The translations under genes and the position numbers were made by a program. Under the pieces are notes generated by a model. The model was not told where the DNA came from and ran no database searches. It saw only the letters and a list, made by a program, of their open reading frames with translations. A stretch of DNA of 64,000 nt from Algibacter pectinivorans (GTDB taxonomy: Bacteria; Bacteroidota; Bacteroidia; Flavobacteriales; Flavobacteriaceae), in the NCBI RefSeq assembly GCF_900112595.1, contig NZ_FOMI01000001.1, positions 248,001 to 312,000 of the forward strand, in the 5' to 3' direction. Below, one piece after another: positions 17,109-26,583 of the stretch (within the stretch, counting starts at the first letter, position 1; each line of letters opens with the position of its first letter).

Positions 17109-18074
17109 TTAGTTCCAAAGCAATGCACTTCGTTCGTCCCAATAGTTGTTAGAAGATCCTGTTAAACCTTGAAGTTCTTGCAATTCTGCTTTAGTAAAAC
17201 TAAAATCTAAAGCTTTTAAATTTTGTGTTAGCTGCGTTTTATTAGAGGCACCACTTAACACATAAGTAGGTTGTAAATTATCCATAACAAAACGCAATGC
17301 AATAGCATCAACCCCTACGTTATATTTTAAAGATAAGGCTTCTAAAATAGTATAGGCGGTTGTATAATGCTGAAATGCTTCATTCTTAAAAACCCGTCCA
17401 TTTGCTAAAGCCTCCTTTATAATAACCGTTTTATCTAAATTTAAAACCGTTTTTAAAACTGAAAACGTAGACTGCTCAAACACATTATAAGTAACTTGAA
17501 AACTATCAAACAAACAATTATCGTTAATCTTAACTTTTAAAGCCGCCTCAATAACCTCTTTTTGGTTTGCGCCACTGGTTGTTATGCCTATTTTTAAGCC
17601 TGTTTCCTTTTGTATTTGATGTAACTTATTTAAAACAGCTTGATTTTCTAGAACGCCACTATCAAACGTTGCCGAATGTATTTGATAGTATTTTAAATTA
17701 GGCATCATGTGTTTTGAAACTTGCCATTGCTCCACTAATTTTTCTAGCGAGTGTTCTTTAATTTCATGCTTACCATTGTAACCAAGTTCCCAATTAGCCA
17801 CATAAGTATATCCCCATTTTGTTCCTAAAATAGCATCCGGGTACTTTTTATTAGCGTCCCATTCCTTTAAAAAAGCTTCGCCGTTGCCATAAGAAGGTGC
17901 CGTATCAAAATAACGCACACCTAAATGATACGCTTCATCTAAAACCGAAAGGGCATTATTTTTAAAGGTTTCTTGTGTTTTATCGTTTAAACGTGTTGGC
18001 CTAATATTAATATACTCGGGTCTGCCCAACGCTGCTAAACCTAAACCTATTTTTGTTTTTAAACTGTGTTCCAT
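17109..18074 (-). CDS. Aldo/keto reductase
   Basis: 321 residues, AKR TIM barrel. RYFDTAPSYGNGE (54-66) carries the catalytic Asp and Tyr; a lysine in LGTKWGY follows as the third catalytic residue. The C-terminal YVLSGASNKTQL is the NADPH phosphate site. Likely reduces a sugar or aldehyde in the cytoplasm; the D-threo-aldose 1-dehydrogenase group is closest by the pattern GLGLAALGRPEY. It starts at the base where the hydrolase-OsmC gene stops, so they are coupled. Confidence 0.88.
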   Translation of the reverse strand: MEHSLKTKIGLGLAALGRPEYINIRPTRLNDKTQETFKNNALSVLDEAYHLGVRYFDTAPSYGNGEAFLKEWDANKKYPDAILGTKWGYTYVANWELGYNGKHEIKEHSLEKLVEQWQVSKHMMPNLKYYQIHSATFDSGVLENQAVLNKLHQIQKETGLKIGITTSGANQKEVIEAALKVKINDNCLFDSFQVTYNVFEQSTFSVLKTVLNLDKTVIIKEALANGRVFKNEAFQHYTTAYTILEALSLKYNVGVDAIALRFVMDNLQPTYVLSGASNKTQLTQNLKALDFSFTKAELQELQGLTGSSNNYWDERSALLWN

Positions 18075-19294
18075 TACGCTATAACTTCGGTTTCAATCAC
18101 GGTATCGCTAGTTAATGTTTTATGAACAGGACATTTTGCCGCTATTTCTTTTAAACGTGCCTTTTGTTTTTCGTCTAAATTACCAACAAATTTTAATCTT
18201 TTTTGTAAATGATCTATTTGTTTTGGCTTATCTAGGTCCAGCATTAAATCGTCGCTATGTTTTTTAGAATAAGTAATATACACATACACCTCCTGCAAAT
18301 CCCATTTTTTACGCTGCGCATACATTTTTAGCGTCATTACGGTACAGGCTGCTAATCCTGCACTTAAAAACTCGTAAGGCGATGGTCCAAAATCGTCACC
18401 ACCAACATGCTCGGGCTCATCGGCAATAAAACTATGCTTTTTAGTTTGTATAGACGTTGTAAAGTTATCCTCAACTAGGTTTAAATGCGCCACTAATTGC
18501 TCGCCTTTGGTATCTAACATACTATGATCTTCTTGCACAAAATAGCGTTGCACCCAGGTACCAATTATGTTACCTACATACCTACTATCCTTAGCGTTGG
18601 ATAATAAATGATCTGCGCCATCTAAACTCACAAAACTTTTTGGATGGTGGGCATCATGATATAATTTATGTGCATTATCAATCCCCACAATACTATCAAA
18701 TGGAGCATGCATGATTAATATTGGTTTACGCAAGTTTTTTGTTATTTCGGGTAAATCAATTTTACTAAAATCGTTTACAAAGGCTTCGTTAATTTTAAAT
18801 GGTCGTCCTCCAATATTTACCTCAACTTCTCCCTTTTCTTTTACCTCATCAATATCATGAGAAAACAAATGGGTAACATGGCTAGCCGTTGCTGGCGCAC
18901 CAACAGTTGCTACCGCTTTTATATTGTCTAGTTTTGAAGCCGCCACTATTACTGCTGCACCTCCTAAAGAATGCCCAACTAAAAGACTTGGCGCTTGGTA
19001 GTTTGTTTTTAAATACGCGTTAACCGCTAATAAGTCGTCTACATTTGCAGAAAAATGACTCTCGGCAAATTCGCCTTCACTTCTGCCTAATCCGGTAAAA
19101 TCGAAACGCAATACACCAAAACCATGACCGGTTAACGACCTACTTATATTCCTAACCGCACTTAGTGTACTGCTACATGTAAAACAATGTGCAAAAATAG
19201 CGTAATGCTGCGGCTTTTGGTTGGCAGGTAACTCTAAAAATGCCTGTAACTTATACCCTTTTTTATTTGTTATATTCAGCTTTTTACTACTCAT
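18074..19294 (-). CDS. Alpha/beta hydrolase fused to OsmC-like peroxiredoxin domain
   Basis: 406 residues. Residues 1-250 are a serine hydrolase: GHSLGGAA is the nucleophile elbow, the acid is in HAPFDSIVG and the histidine in DGADHLL. Residues 260-406 are an OsmC/Ohr-like domain: [21 protein letters not shown] has the first reactive cysteine and [10 protein letters not shown] the second, the pair that reduces hydroperoxides. The fusion suggests an esterase coupled to removal of acyl peroxides. It sits among msrA, SelO and msrB genes, consistent with oxidant defence. The start overlaps the msrA-like stop by 8 bases. Confidence 0.9.
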   Translation of the reverse strand: MSSKKLNITNKKGYKLQAFLELPANQKPQHYAIFAHCFTCSSTLSAVRNISRSLTGHGFGVLRFDFTGLGRSEGEFAESHFSANVDDLLAVNAYLKTNYQAPSLLVGHSLGGAAVIVAASKLDNIKAVATVGAPATASHVTHLFSHDIDEVKEKGEVEVNIGGRPFKINEAFVNDFSKIDLPEITKNLRKPILIMHAPFDSIVGIDNAHKLYHDAHHPKSFVSLDGADHLLSNAKDSRYVGNIIGTWVQRYFVQEDHSMLDTKGEQLVAHLNLVEDNFTTSIQTKKHSFIADEPEHVGGDDFGPSPYEFLSAGLAACTVMTLKMYAQRKKWDLQEVYVYITYSKKHSDDLMLDLDKPKQIDHLQKRLKFVGNLDEKQKARLKEIAAKCPVHKTLTSDTVIETEVIA

Positions 19295-19805
19295 TTTTTA
19301 TATGTTTTAATCGTTCTTGATTTGTGTATTTTGAAAACTTACTTAAAAGCATTTTTAACTTCGGATTAATAAAGGTTTCACAAAATGGCTTTTCTGGATT
19401 ACTGTAATAGTAGTTTAGAATTTGCGCTCTTGATGCTTTAAACGATGCAAAAGGTAAAACCTCCGTTATTAATTGATTTTCAAATTGACTTTGAAACCCT
19501 TTTATTATTAGTTTCGACGCTTCTTTTTGTTCTTCTGAAAACACATAAATTGCCGAACGGTATTTATTTCGCATTGAGTGACTAGAGGTACTTTTGTGCG
19601 TATGCAAATGAATTTCAATTAAACTTTTAAGCGGAATTATTTCCGGATTAAAATGAACGATTACAGCTTCGGAAAACGTATTATTGTTTCCTGTTGAAGC
19701 CACAAAACCTTGTTCTACTTTTAACACACCACTTAACGACTGAAACACCGCCTCGGTACACCAATGGCATCCGCCTCCTAAAGCTATTTGTTGTAAGGTT
19801 TCCAA
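19287..19805 (-). CDS. Divergent peptide-methionine (S)-S-oxide reductase MsrA paralogue
   Basis: 172 residues. [12 protein letters not shown] (10-21) keeps the catalytic Cys13 of the family GCFW motif, with Phe changed to His and an extra Cys16. Downstream the family's TGHAE and EYHQDY patterns are reduced to NTFSEAV and AQILNYYY, and the C-terminal recycling cysteine region is different. The fold is the same, but substrate or reductant may differ from true MsrA, which is encoded 34 bases upstream. It overlaps the hydrolase-OsmC gene by 8 bases. Confidence 0.8.
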   Translation of the reverse strand: METLQQIALGGGCHWCTEAVFQSLSGVLKVEQGFVASTGNNNTFSEAVIVHFNPEIIPLKSLIEIHLHTHKSTSSHSMRNKYRSAIYVFSEEQKEASKLIIKGFQSQFENQLITEVLPFASFKASRAQILNYYYSNPEKPFCETFINPKLKMLLSKFSKYTNQERLKHIKNE

Positions 19806-19839
19806 ACTAATAATTTATACCGCAGGCCTACTAAATTGG

Positions 19840-20334
19840 TTATATAAAAGACTCCTGAAACCTTTCAAAATGACAGGTATAGCCATTTGGTATTCTAACC
19901 AAATAATCTTGATGTTCTGGTTCTGCTTGCCAAAAGGTTGAATACGGCTCTAAAGTTGTAACCACATCATCTTCCCATTTACCAGACGCATTAACAATGC
20001 TTATCATCTCTTCGGCTTCCTTTTTTTCCTCTTCATTTTGAAAAAAGATGGCCGACCTGTAACTAGATCCTTTATCATTTCCTTGTCTGTCGATAGTTGT
20101 AGGATTGTGAATTCTAAAAAAATAATCTAAAATTGCTTTAAAAGAGGTTTCGTTAGGATTGTAAGTTAACTCAATACCTTCGGCATGACCCGGATGGTAT
20201 TTATAGGTAGGATTATCATTTTCTCCACCAATATATCCAACTTCGGTATCTTTTATTCCTGGGCGTGTTCTAAATAAATCTTCCATTCCCCAAAAACAGC
20301 CACCTGCTATGTATGCTTTTTTATAACTACTCAT
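19840..20334 (-). CDS. msrA: Peptide-methionine (S)-S-oxide reductase
   Basis: 164 residues. [12 protein letters not shown] (10-21) holds the catalytic Cys13, GHAEGIEL (about 50) the conserved glutamate, and [10 protein letters not shown] the substrate loop. It repairs methionine-S-sulfoxide in proteins, using thioredoxin. It is cytoplasmic (no signal). It forms a unit with msrB upstream and the divergent MsrA downstream. Confidence 0.93.
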   Translation of the reverse strand: MSSYKKAYIAGGCFWGMEDLFRTRPGIKDTEVGYIGGENDNPTYKYHPGHAEGIELTYNPNETSFKAILDYFFRIHNPTTIDRQGNDKGSSYRSAIFFQNEEEKKEAEEMISIVNASGKWEDDVVTTLEPYSTFWQAEPEHQDYLVRIPNGYTCHFERFQESFI

Positions 20335-20358
20335 TACTTTTTATTTTATTTTAATGTA

Positions 20359-21921
20359 TTATGAACTACAAGATAACATGGAACAGCCTACTTTATGTCG
20401 TGCCCATTCCGGACGTTTAGCAAACCATTGTTGATATTCTGGCTGCTCACTATAGGGCTCTTTTAGCATATTAAACAATTGATCTATTAATGTATAATCG
20501 CCCTTATCGGCATCATCAATAGCTAACTGCGCCATATAATTTCTTAAAACGTATTTTGGGTTAACGTTGTTCATTTTTTTACTTCTGTCTTCGTCGGAAA
20601 ACGTTTCTAGACCTAACCGTTTTGCATAACTTTCAAACCATTTAAGCCATCGGCTTTTTAAATCGCCTTCAATCGCTTCAGGCTTATAAAATGCTTCGGT
20701 AATAACTTGAATACCTTCCAAAGGATTTTCCTTTTTAAAATTACTTAAATTTCTGAAGAAAATCGTCATATCGGTTTCTGTTTGATGCAAGATATCTTCC
20801 AATTCCAAAATTAATTTTTGGTCGTTTTCATCTTCTTTTTGCAGACCTAATTTAGTGCGCATCATATTAAGCAGCTTCACTTCAAAATCTATTTTGTACT
20901 GATTTAAAATAGCTTCTAAAGGTTCGGCTTCATCAATTAAAGGATATATAGCGTTTGCCAGCTGAATTAAATTCCACAAACCAATATTAGCTTGATTACC
21001 AAAACGATAACGCTTATGTTGCCTATCGGTAGTGTTGGGTGTCCAACCATAATCATAACCTTCTAACCAGCCATATGGTCCGTAATCGATGGTTAAACCA
21101 AGTATAGACATATTATCGGTATTCATAACACCATGAACAAAACCAACGCGTTGCCAATGAATAATCATATCTAAAGTGCGCTCTGAAACTTCTTGAAAAA
21201 AGGCTAAATAGGTGTCTTTTGATGGTGTACCTAAATGTGAAAAATGCTGTTTTACAGTATAATCTACCAAGGTTTTAAGCGTCTTGTTGTCTTGTCTAGC
21301 TGCAAAAATTTGATAGCTTCCAAAACGCAAAAAAGTTTCTGCTGTTCTGCAAACAATGGCGCCTTTCTCGTAGGCCGAATTACCATTATACAACACGTCG
21401 CGTAATACTTGATCGCCAGATAAGGACAAGGACAAGGCTCGAGTTGTTGGCACGCCTAAATGGAACATAGCTTCACTACATAAATACTCTCTAACCGAAG
21501 AGCGTAACACAGCTAAACCATCGGCTGTTCTAGAATATGGTGTTTCACCGGCACCTTTTAATTGGACTTGCCAATTTTGGTTATTATGTTGTACTTCAAA
21601 TAAATTTATAGCACGACCATCGCCTAATTGTCCTGCCCAATTACCAAATTGATAGCCGCCATAACACATGGCATAAGGTTTAGTATTTGGCAACACTTTA
21701 TTTCCGGTAAAAACCTTTAAAAAGGCTTCACCTTTAGAATCGGCTTCAGACAACCCTAAATTTTTAAGCATTTCTGGAGATGCGTGCAACAATTCTGGTG
21801 CTGCAGTTTGTTTTGGCGTTACATAAGAAAAACACGCTTTAGTTACCTGCCTCCTTGTATTTTCCAGCACAGGATCCCCAGGTAATTTTGTATTGAATGT
21901 ATCTTTTATATTCAGCTTCAT
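20359..21921 (-). CDS. selO: Protein adenylyltransferase SelO (YdiU family)
   Basis: 520 residues, full-length pseudokinase-fold AMPylator. GGYQFGNWAGQLGDGRA marks the flipped nucleotide-binding region, and HGVMNTDNMSILGLTIDYGPYGW the catalytic and magnesium motifs that are diagnostic of SelO. The C-terminus ends GCSMLSCSS; in some organisms the penultimate position here is selenocysteine, in this one it is ordinary cysteine. SelO AMPylates redox proteins in oxidative stress, which fits the msr neighbours. The glutaredoxin-like gene lies 10 bases upstream. Confidence 0.93.
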   Translation of the reverse strand: MKLNIKDTFNTKLPGDPVLENTRRQVTKACFSYVTPKQTAAPELLHASPEMLKNLGLSEADSKGEAFLKVFTGNKVLPNTKPYAMCYGGYQFGNWAGQLGDGRAINLFEVQHNNQNWQVQLKGAGETPYSRTADGLAVLRSSVREYLCSEAMFHLGVPTTRALSLSLSGDQVLRDVLYNGNSAYEKGAIVCRTAETFLRFGSYQIFAARQDNKTLKTLVDYTVKQHFSHLGTPSKDTYLAFFQEVSERTLDMIIHWQRVGFVHGVMNTDNMSILGLTIDYGPYGWLEGYDYGWTPNTTDRQHKRYRFGNQANIGLWNLIQLANAIYPLIDEAEPLEAILNQYKIDFEVKLLNMMRTKLGLQKEDENDQKLILELEDILHQTETDMTIFFRNLSNFKKENPLEGIQVITEAFYKPEAIEGDLKSRWLKWFESYAKRLGLETFSDEDRSKKMNNVNPKYVLRNYMAQLAIDDADKGDYTLIDQLFNMLKEPYSEQPEYQQWFAKRPEWARHKVGCSMLSCSS

Positions 21922-21931
21922 TTATTATGAT

Positions 21932-22174
21932 TTACAACTTATTTATCCCCTTTTTTAATTCAGTATCAGATGTTTTTTTTAACCTTTTTTGTCCAATACC
22001 TAATGTTGGAAAATTAAGCTTTCTGTTTGTATACAGGGCTAGTAATTCTTCCGCGAAAGCGTTATTTAACTCCACATCCAAAAACGAATAGTTTACATTT
22101 AAGCCCTTTAAATACCTTTTGTAATATTGCGTTTTATGGCATCTATTAGCGCCATATAGTTTAATCTCTGGCAT
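21932..22174 (-). CDS. Small glutaredoxin-like protein
   Basis: 80 residues with the beta-alpha-beta start IKLYGANRCHKTQYYKRYL, i.e. a glutaredoxin fold with a monothiol-like CHKT in place of CPYC, and TNRKLNFPTLGIG giving the cis-proline. Likely binds or transfers glutathione-type thiols or acts as a reductant for its neighbours; flavobacteria generally lack classical glutathione, so the partner is open. Placed between msrB and selO in the same direction. Confidence 0.75.
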   Translation of the reverse strand: MPEIKLYGANRCHKTQYYKRYLKGLNVNYSFLDVELNNAFAEELLALYTNRKLNFPTLGIGQKRLKKTSDTELKKGINKL

Positions 22175-22236
22175 AATAACTAATTAGGCTAAGCCGTAAA
22201 AAGCGCATTAAAGCAATATCAAGCTTAAATTGTTGG

Positions 22237-22686
22237 CTACAATACCTTTTCTAATTGCATCGATTCTGAGTTTATACAATAGCGCAAACCGCTAGGTTCT
22301 GGACCATCTGGAAACACGTGTCCTAAATGGGCATCGCAGGTATTACACATAACCTCTACGCGCACCATCCCAAATGCCGTATCGCGCTCGTACTTAATGG
22401 CGTTTTCTGTAATGGGCTGTGTAAAACTTGGCCATCCTGTACCAGACTCAAATTTAATTGTAGAATCGAATAATGGTGTATTGCAACACACGCAGTTGTA
22501 TTTACCTGCTTCATGAATGCTACAAAGGGCACCACTATGCGGACGCTCCGTACCTTTTAATCTAGTAATTCTAAATTGTTCTGGTGTTAGTTGTGCCTTC
22601 CATTCGGCCACTGTTTTTTCTACACGTTTATCGGGTATGGGGTTTCCTTTTATAGAGAAATTGATGATTTTTTTCCAAGTTAACAT
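22237..22686 (-). CDS. msrB: Peptide-methionine (R)-S-oxide reductase
   Basis: 149 residues. Two CxxC-type zinc pairs are visible (NCVCCN and [11 protein letters not shown]) and the catalytic cysteine is in [21 protein letters not shown] is the substrate signature. Reduces methionine-R-sulfoxide, the complement to MsrA. First gene of the msrB-grx-selO-msrA-msrA' run, with no promoter recognised with confidence in the 185 bases between it and the divergent HD-Pycsar effector gene. Confidence 0.93.
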   Translation of the reverse strand: MLTWKKIINFSIKGNPIPDKRVEKTVAEWKAQLTPEQFRITRLKGTERPHSGALCSIHEAGKYNCVCCNTPLFDSTIKFESGTGWPSFTQPITENAIKYERDTAFGMVRVEVMCNTCDAHLGHVFPDGPEPSGLRYCINSESMQLEKVL

Positions 22687-22871
22687 AATACAATCTTTCT
22701 TTTTTGCAAATAATATGTTTTTTATAGGTAAAGATAATTTAAAGTAATTGGATAACCGTAAAATTTATAGTTTTTGAAAACTATTTAAAAATAATACGAC
22801 CAAATAAAACGTTACTGTACTTTCCCTTAAAGTTTAGTATTTTTACTTGATAAACATTTATATCCTCCAAT

Positions 22872-24068
22872 ATGCTAATAACAGCAACTGAAAAATTTGT
22901 AATTAACCTTTTAAACGAAAAGTTAGCTACTTCTTTTACTTACCATAATATTACACATACACAACGCGTTGTTGAGGATGTTAAAACACTAGCCGAACTT
23001 TGCAATGTTGATGAGGATAATACAAACCTGCTCTTAATTGCTGCTTGGTTACATGATACGGGTTACATAAAAGGCGTTACCAACCATGAAGACGAGAGCA
23101 TTAAAATTGCTAGAGCGTTTTTAGAAGGCGAAAAATGCCCAGAAAAAGACATAACAGTTATTTGCGATTTAATATTGGCTACTAAAATGACTGTGGCGCC
23201 CAATAATGTTTTAGAAGGCATATTAAGAGATGCCGATTGCTCTCACGTTGGAAGCAAAAGCTACATGGATATTTCTGAATTACTTAGAAAAGAATGGGAA
23301 TTATTATTCAACAAGACCTTTGACGATATTAAATGGCTAGATGAAAACATTGATTTTCTATCTACCAAACACCGTTTTCACTCGCCCGAAGCGGCAAGCA
23401 TTTGGGATAAGCGAAAAGGGAAAAACCTAGCAAAACTAATAAATACAAGAAAAAAATTAGTAAACGAGGAAAAGAAACTAACACAGAAAAAAAAGGAATT
23501 AAAGTTTAAAAAAAATAAAATTGAATTGCCAGAACGTGGTATTGAAACCATGTTTAGAGTAACACTAAAAAACCATATTACTTTAAGTAACATTGCCGAT
23601 ACTAAGGCTAATATTTTACTGTCTGTAAATGCCATTATTATATCGATGGTATTGTCGAATCTAGTTTCTAAACTGGATAACATTTCCAACCATTACCTAA
23701 TTATCCCCACAGTAATCTTTGTATTTTTTACTGTTATCTCTATGGTTTTATCCATTTTAGCAACACGCCCAAACGTAACGCGAGGCCAATTCACAAAAGA
23801 GGATGTCGCTAATAAAAAAGTAAACCTTTTATTTTTTGGGAACTTTCATAAAATGTCTTTACAAGATTTTGAATGGGCCATGGGAGAAATGATGGAAGAT
23901 CGCGATTACCTCTACTCTTCAATGAAAAAAGATTTATATTTTTTAGGCTTAGTTTTAGATAAAAAATACAAAATACTTAGACTTACTTATACCGTTTTTA
24001 TGATTGGAATTATAGTAAGTGTCCTTGCATTTGCTATAGCATTTAAGTACTCGGGAGTTGTTTTGTAA
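22872..24068 (+). CDS. HD phosphohydrolase fused to Pycsar-type transmembrane effector domain
   Basis: 398 residues. N-terminal HD domain (about 20-190): His29, the pair WLHDTGY (H61-D62), NHEDES (H72, D74) and RDADCSHVG (second-metal aspartate) are all present, so it should be an active metal phosphohydrolase. A basic coiled linker (about 195-225) leads to the C-terminal domain: NHITLSNIADTKANILLSVNA followed by two helices and ATRPNVT, then a last helix at about 365-390. That is the pattern of the two-to-three-helix 'Pycsar system effector' (PycTM, DUF5706) family. No nucleotide cyclase is in the neighbourhood, so this may be a stand-alone nucleotide-sensing membrane protein, not a classical Pycsar operon. 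Divergent from msrB. Confidence 0.85.
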   Translation: MLITATEKFVINLLNEKLATSFTYHNITHTQRVVEDVKTLAELCNVDEDNTNLLLIAAWLHDTGYIKGVTNHEDESIKIARAFLEGEKCPEKDITVICDLILATKMTVAPNNVLEGILRDADCSHVGSKSYMDISELLRKEWELLFNKTFDDIKWLDENIDFLSTKHRFHSPEAASIWDKRKGKNLAKLINTRKKLVNEEKKLTQKKKELKFKKNKIELPERGIETMFRVTLKNHITLSNIADTKANILLSVNAIIISMVLSNLVSKLDNISNHYLIIPTVIFVFFTVISMVLSILATRPNVTRGQFTKEDVANKKVNLLFFGNFHKMSLQDFEWAMGEMMEDRDYLYSSMKKDLYFLGLVLDKKYKILRLTYTVFMIGIIVSVLAFAIAFKYSGVVL

Positions 24069-24104
24069 AGCTTGTTTTACTTTAAAACTTCTGTTTAAAT
24101 TAGG

Positions 24105-24131
24105 AAAGCTTAGTTTTAAAAACTAAGCTTT
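24105..24131. terminator. Shared convergent terminator
   Basis: Perfect 13-bp inverted repeat AAAGCTTAGTTTT / AAAACTAAGCTTT between two convergent genes. It includes the TAG stop of the minus-strand GAF gene (24125-24123), so the stop codon is part of the hairpin. T-rich flanks make it usable in both directions. Confidence 0.7.
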
Positions 24132-26519
24132 AATTTCTTTCATTAAATCATCATAGGAATAAAATGATTTATCGGCTTCATTTTTATGATAAAGCACACT
24201 AACTCGAATGGCTTTTAAGCCTGTTACAGCTTGCAAATCTTCAAGTTCTACTATTTCAATATCCGTATCTAAATAATGCTTAGACTGGAGGAATTTTATA
24301 TATCTTAAATATTCTATTTCATCTTGTTTTTGAGAATACACAATGCTTATTTTTCCCTTTTGAGTAACACGCTCTGTGGTTCCTTTTATATACGCCTTAT
24401 CAACGCGCTTTTTTACAATTTCGTATCGTGCATTATAGGTACCATCTACATCAAACTGTTTTTCATCCATTCTAAAACTTATAGATAATGGTTGATTAAA
24501 TACCAAAATCATTGATGCTACATCTAAAGCTACAGGAAATTTAGATTGCATTTGGTAGTAGGCATTTTCCATTTCGCACATAACCTGTAATTGCCATAAA
24601 CGCAAATTGTAAAGGTATATATGATTGAATGAATCCTCTTTAGTAATAGACTCGCCTATATACATGTTATGCTCTACACCATCCGTTTTAAAACGCTCAA
24701 AATAGTGCGGATACATAAGTTGTGCTTCTACTTGTTTTTTATCTAATAACGAGGCCATTTCTTTATTAATTTTAGAAATGGTTTTATCGTAATCTTTTCT
24801 ATGTTTATACAACACGTTTACCTTGTCGTCAATGCTATTAAAGTACGCATCTATCTCGTCCTTAAAGTCATCATTAGTGTAAATATGTTTTAACAAGGGC
24901 TCTATATCTTGTTTAAAAAACTCGGAGATTTGTTGTTCGCTATCTACCTGAAAATGTGTTTCTAAACCCTTTAAATACTCATCTATCTGAAAAATAAATT
25001 GCTGGTAAATGGGTAATAGTTGCGTTTTGTAAATTCTTACAAAAATATTTTTAACCGCATTTAACTGAAGCGATAAATCTAGACTAGTAGCAGTATTTCT
25101 AGCTTCCGAAGATCCTTTTATATCGATTTGACCATAAAGCGGATACACATTAGTAAATGCTATTTTTTTAAAACTAGCTTCTTCTCCCTTTAATTCGGCA
25201 TTTATAAAGTTTTTTGCTTCTTTTTTAAATCGCCAATGCACACTAGAGTGAATTGAAGTACATTCTTTTTGAATAATGGCTTCTATTAAATTTTCTTCTT
25301 CGTTTTGTGTACGCTCTACGGCGGTTATAATAAAAGGCATAACATCTGCTAACTTATTAGCATTTATACTATTTAAAACCTCTGGTTTAAAAGACACTAT
25401 TTCAATAATACCTAATAGGCCATTTTTATTTGCTATGGGTGCAAAAATAGCACTCTTTATACCTTGTTCATGTAAATTTAAAATATGAGGAACATGTCCT
25501 TTTTCTTTTTCGAACATTTTATCAACGTTCGATATGGAGAAAAACTTATTTTCAAGTAACAATCTATTGTAAGATCTACTACATAGAGCATCTATACATT
25601 TTTCGTTATCTCTATCACCTAATAAGTAACTTTTTACTCCAGCACCATAAACGCGCTCAAAAACTTGATCTTCTTTATTATAAGTAGAAAAACCAACCTT
25701 TATATCCTTTAATCTTAAAAGTGATCTAAAAATTTCATGAAAACCCTCCATAAAACTTTCATTCTTTCTCTTTTCGTCACCTATTAAATTGGACTTTATA
25801 TTGGATATAGACTGATCGTCTGTAACATCAAAAATATTAGATACTACAAAACCTTTAAAACTATAACTATTTACAGGAAACTTTTCTTTCCAAAGGTCTA
25901 TATTTTCAAAATTGTCTAATAGTTCTTTATAATCTGCCTCGGTAATAAGTTTGGTATGCTTCTTTGGAATAATTTCACAAAAATCTGCATTATAAAGTAT
26001 TTTATAATAATGTAAAATACCTTGAGCATCTGGTATTTCGTAATAAAAAGGTCTTTTAAAGTTTAAGTTATAGCCATAACAAAAATTTAAAATTATAGTA
26101 CAGGCCAAAATATAGGTATCGTTTTCTGGTATATTTTTTATTTGAAGGGTAAAATCTTTTCCAGCTGTTTCTATAATTTTTTGAAACCGCTCTGAAGAAT
26201 TAAATATTAAATTATGAAACGGTACTGAAGCCGTTTTAATTTCATTGTTTGTTAATAATGGACTAAAAGCATCTTGTAGAATTAATTGTATTTCTTTTGC
26301 TCTAGTTTTTAAAATAGAAGTGTCACTAAAACCTTCTTTTAATTCTGGGTAACGTGATGCCACCTTTAAAATTTGGTTTGCTTTAGTTACAACCAACTCA
26401 TTGTTACTTTTAGCTAATGCTTCGTAATGCTTCAAATATTTATTAAAACTTACTTGAAGGTATAAAGGTGATTCGATATTATCGTTAATATCCATATTGT
26501 TAATATACTTAATTTGCAA
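24123..26519 (-). CDS. Large GAF domain-containing protein
   Basis: 798 residues, no signal peptide or membrane helix. A GAF-type segment is visible at about 290-420, with SAIFAPIANKNGLLGIIEI followed by a helix rich in ERTQNEEEN. The rest is mostly helical, with coiled-coil-like parts (about 480-600), and no kinase, cyclase or output domain is recognised. Flavobacteria keep a homologue of similar length; its function is unknown. A ligand-sensing or scaffold role is inference from the GAF domain. The start could also be MDINDNIES (codon 9), since MQIKYINN is weakly supported. Confidence 0.7.
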   Translation of the reverse strand: MQIKYINNMDINDNIESPLYLQVSFNKYLKHYEALAKSNNELVVTKANQILKVASRYPELKEGFSDTSILKTRAKEIQLILQDAFSPLLTNNEIKTASVPFHNLIFNSSERFQKIIETAGKDFTLQIKNIPENDTYILACTIILNFCYGYNLNFKRPFYYEIPDAQGILHYYKILYNADFCEIIPKKHTKLITEADYKELLDNFENIDLWKEKFPVNSYSFKGFVVSNIFDVTDDQSISNIKSNLIGDEKRKNESFMEGFHEIFRSLLRLKDIKVGFSTYNKEDQVFERVYGAGVKSYLLGDRDNEKCIDALCSRSYNRLLLENKFFSISNVDKMFEKEKGHVPHILNLHEQGIKSAIFAPIANKNGLLGIIEIVSFKPEVLNSINANKLADVMPFIITAVERTQNEEENLIEAIIQKECTSIHSSVHWRFKKEAKNFINAELKGEEASFKKIAFTNVYPLYGQIDIKGSSEARNTATSLDLSLQLNAVKNIFVRIYKTQLLPIYQQFIFQIDEYLKGLETHFQVDSEQQISEFFKQDIEPLLKHIYTNDDFKDEIDAYFNSIDDKVNVLYKHRKDYDKTISKINKEMASLLDKKQVEAQLMYPHYFERFKTDGVEHNMYIGESITKEDSFNHIYLYNLRLWQLQVMCEMENAYYQMQSKFPVALDVASMILVFNQPLSISFRMDEKQFDVDGTYNARYEIVKKRVDKAYIKGTTERVTQKGKISIVYSQKQDEIEYLRYIKFLQSKHYLDTDIEIVELEDLQAVTGLKAIRVSVLYHKNEADKSFYSYDDLMKEIKA

Positions 26520-26583
26520 AGTTACAAATATTGAGTTTAGTCGCTAACTTTAGCTCTACCTAACTTTCTTAGTTATTATTAAA

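Noticed and set aside
22872-26519. A complete Pycsar or CBASS operon
   Set aside because: The effector-like domain is there, but no cyclase gene is adjacent; the GAF protein has no cyclase motif and is convergent, not co-transcribed.
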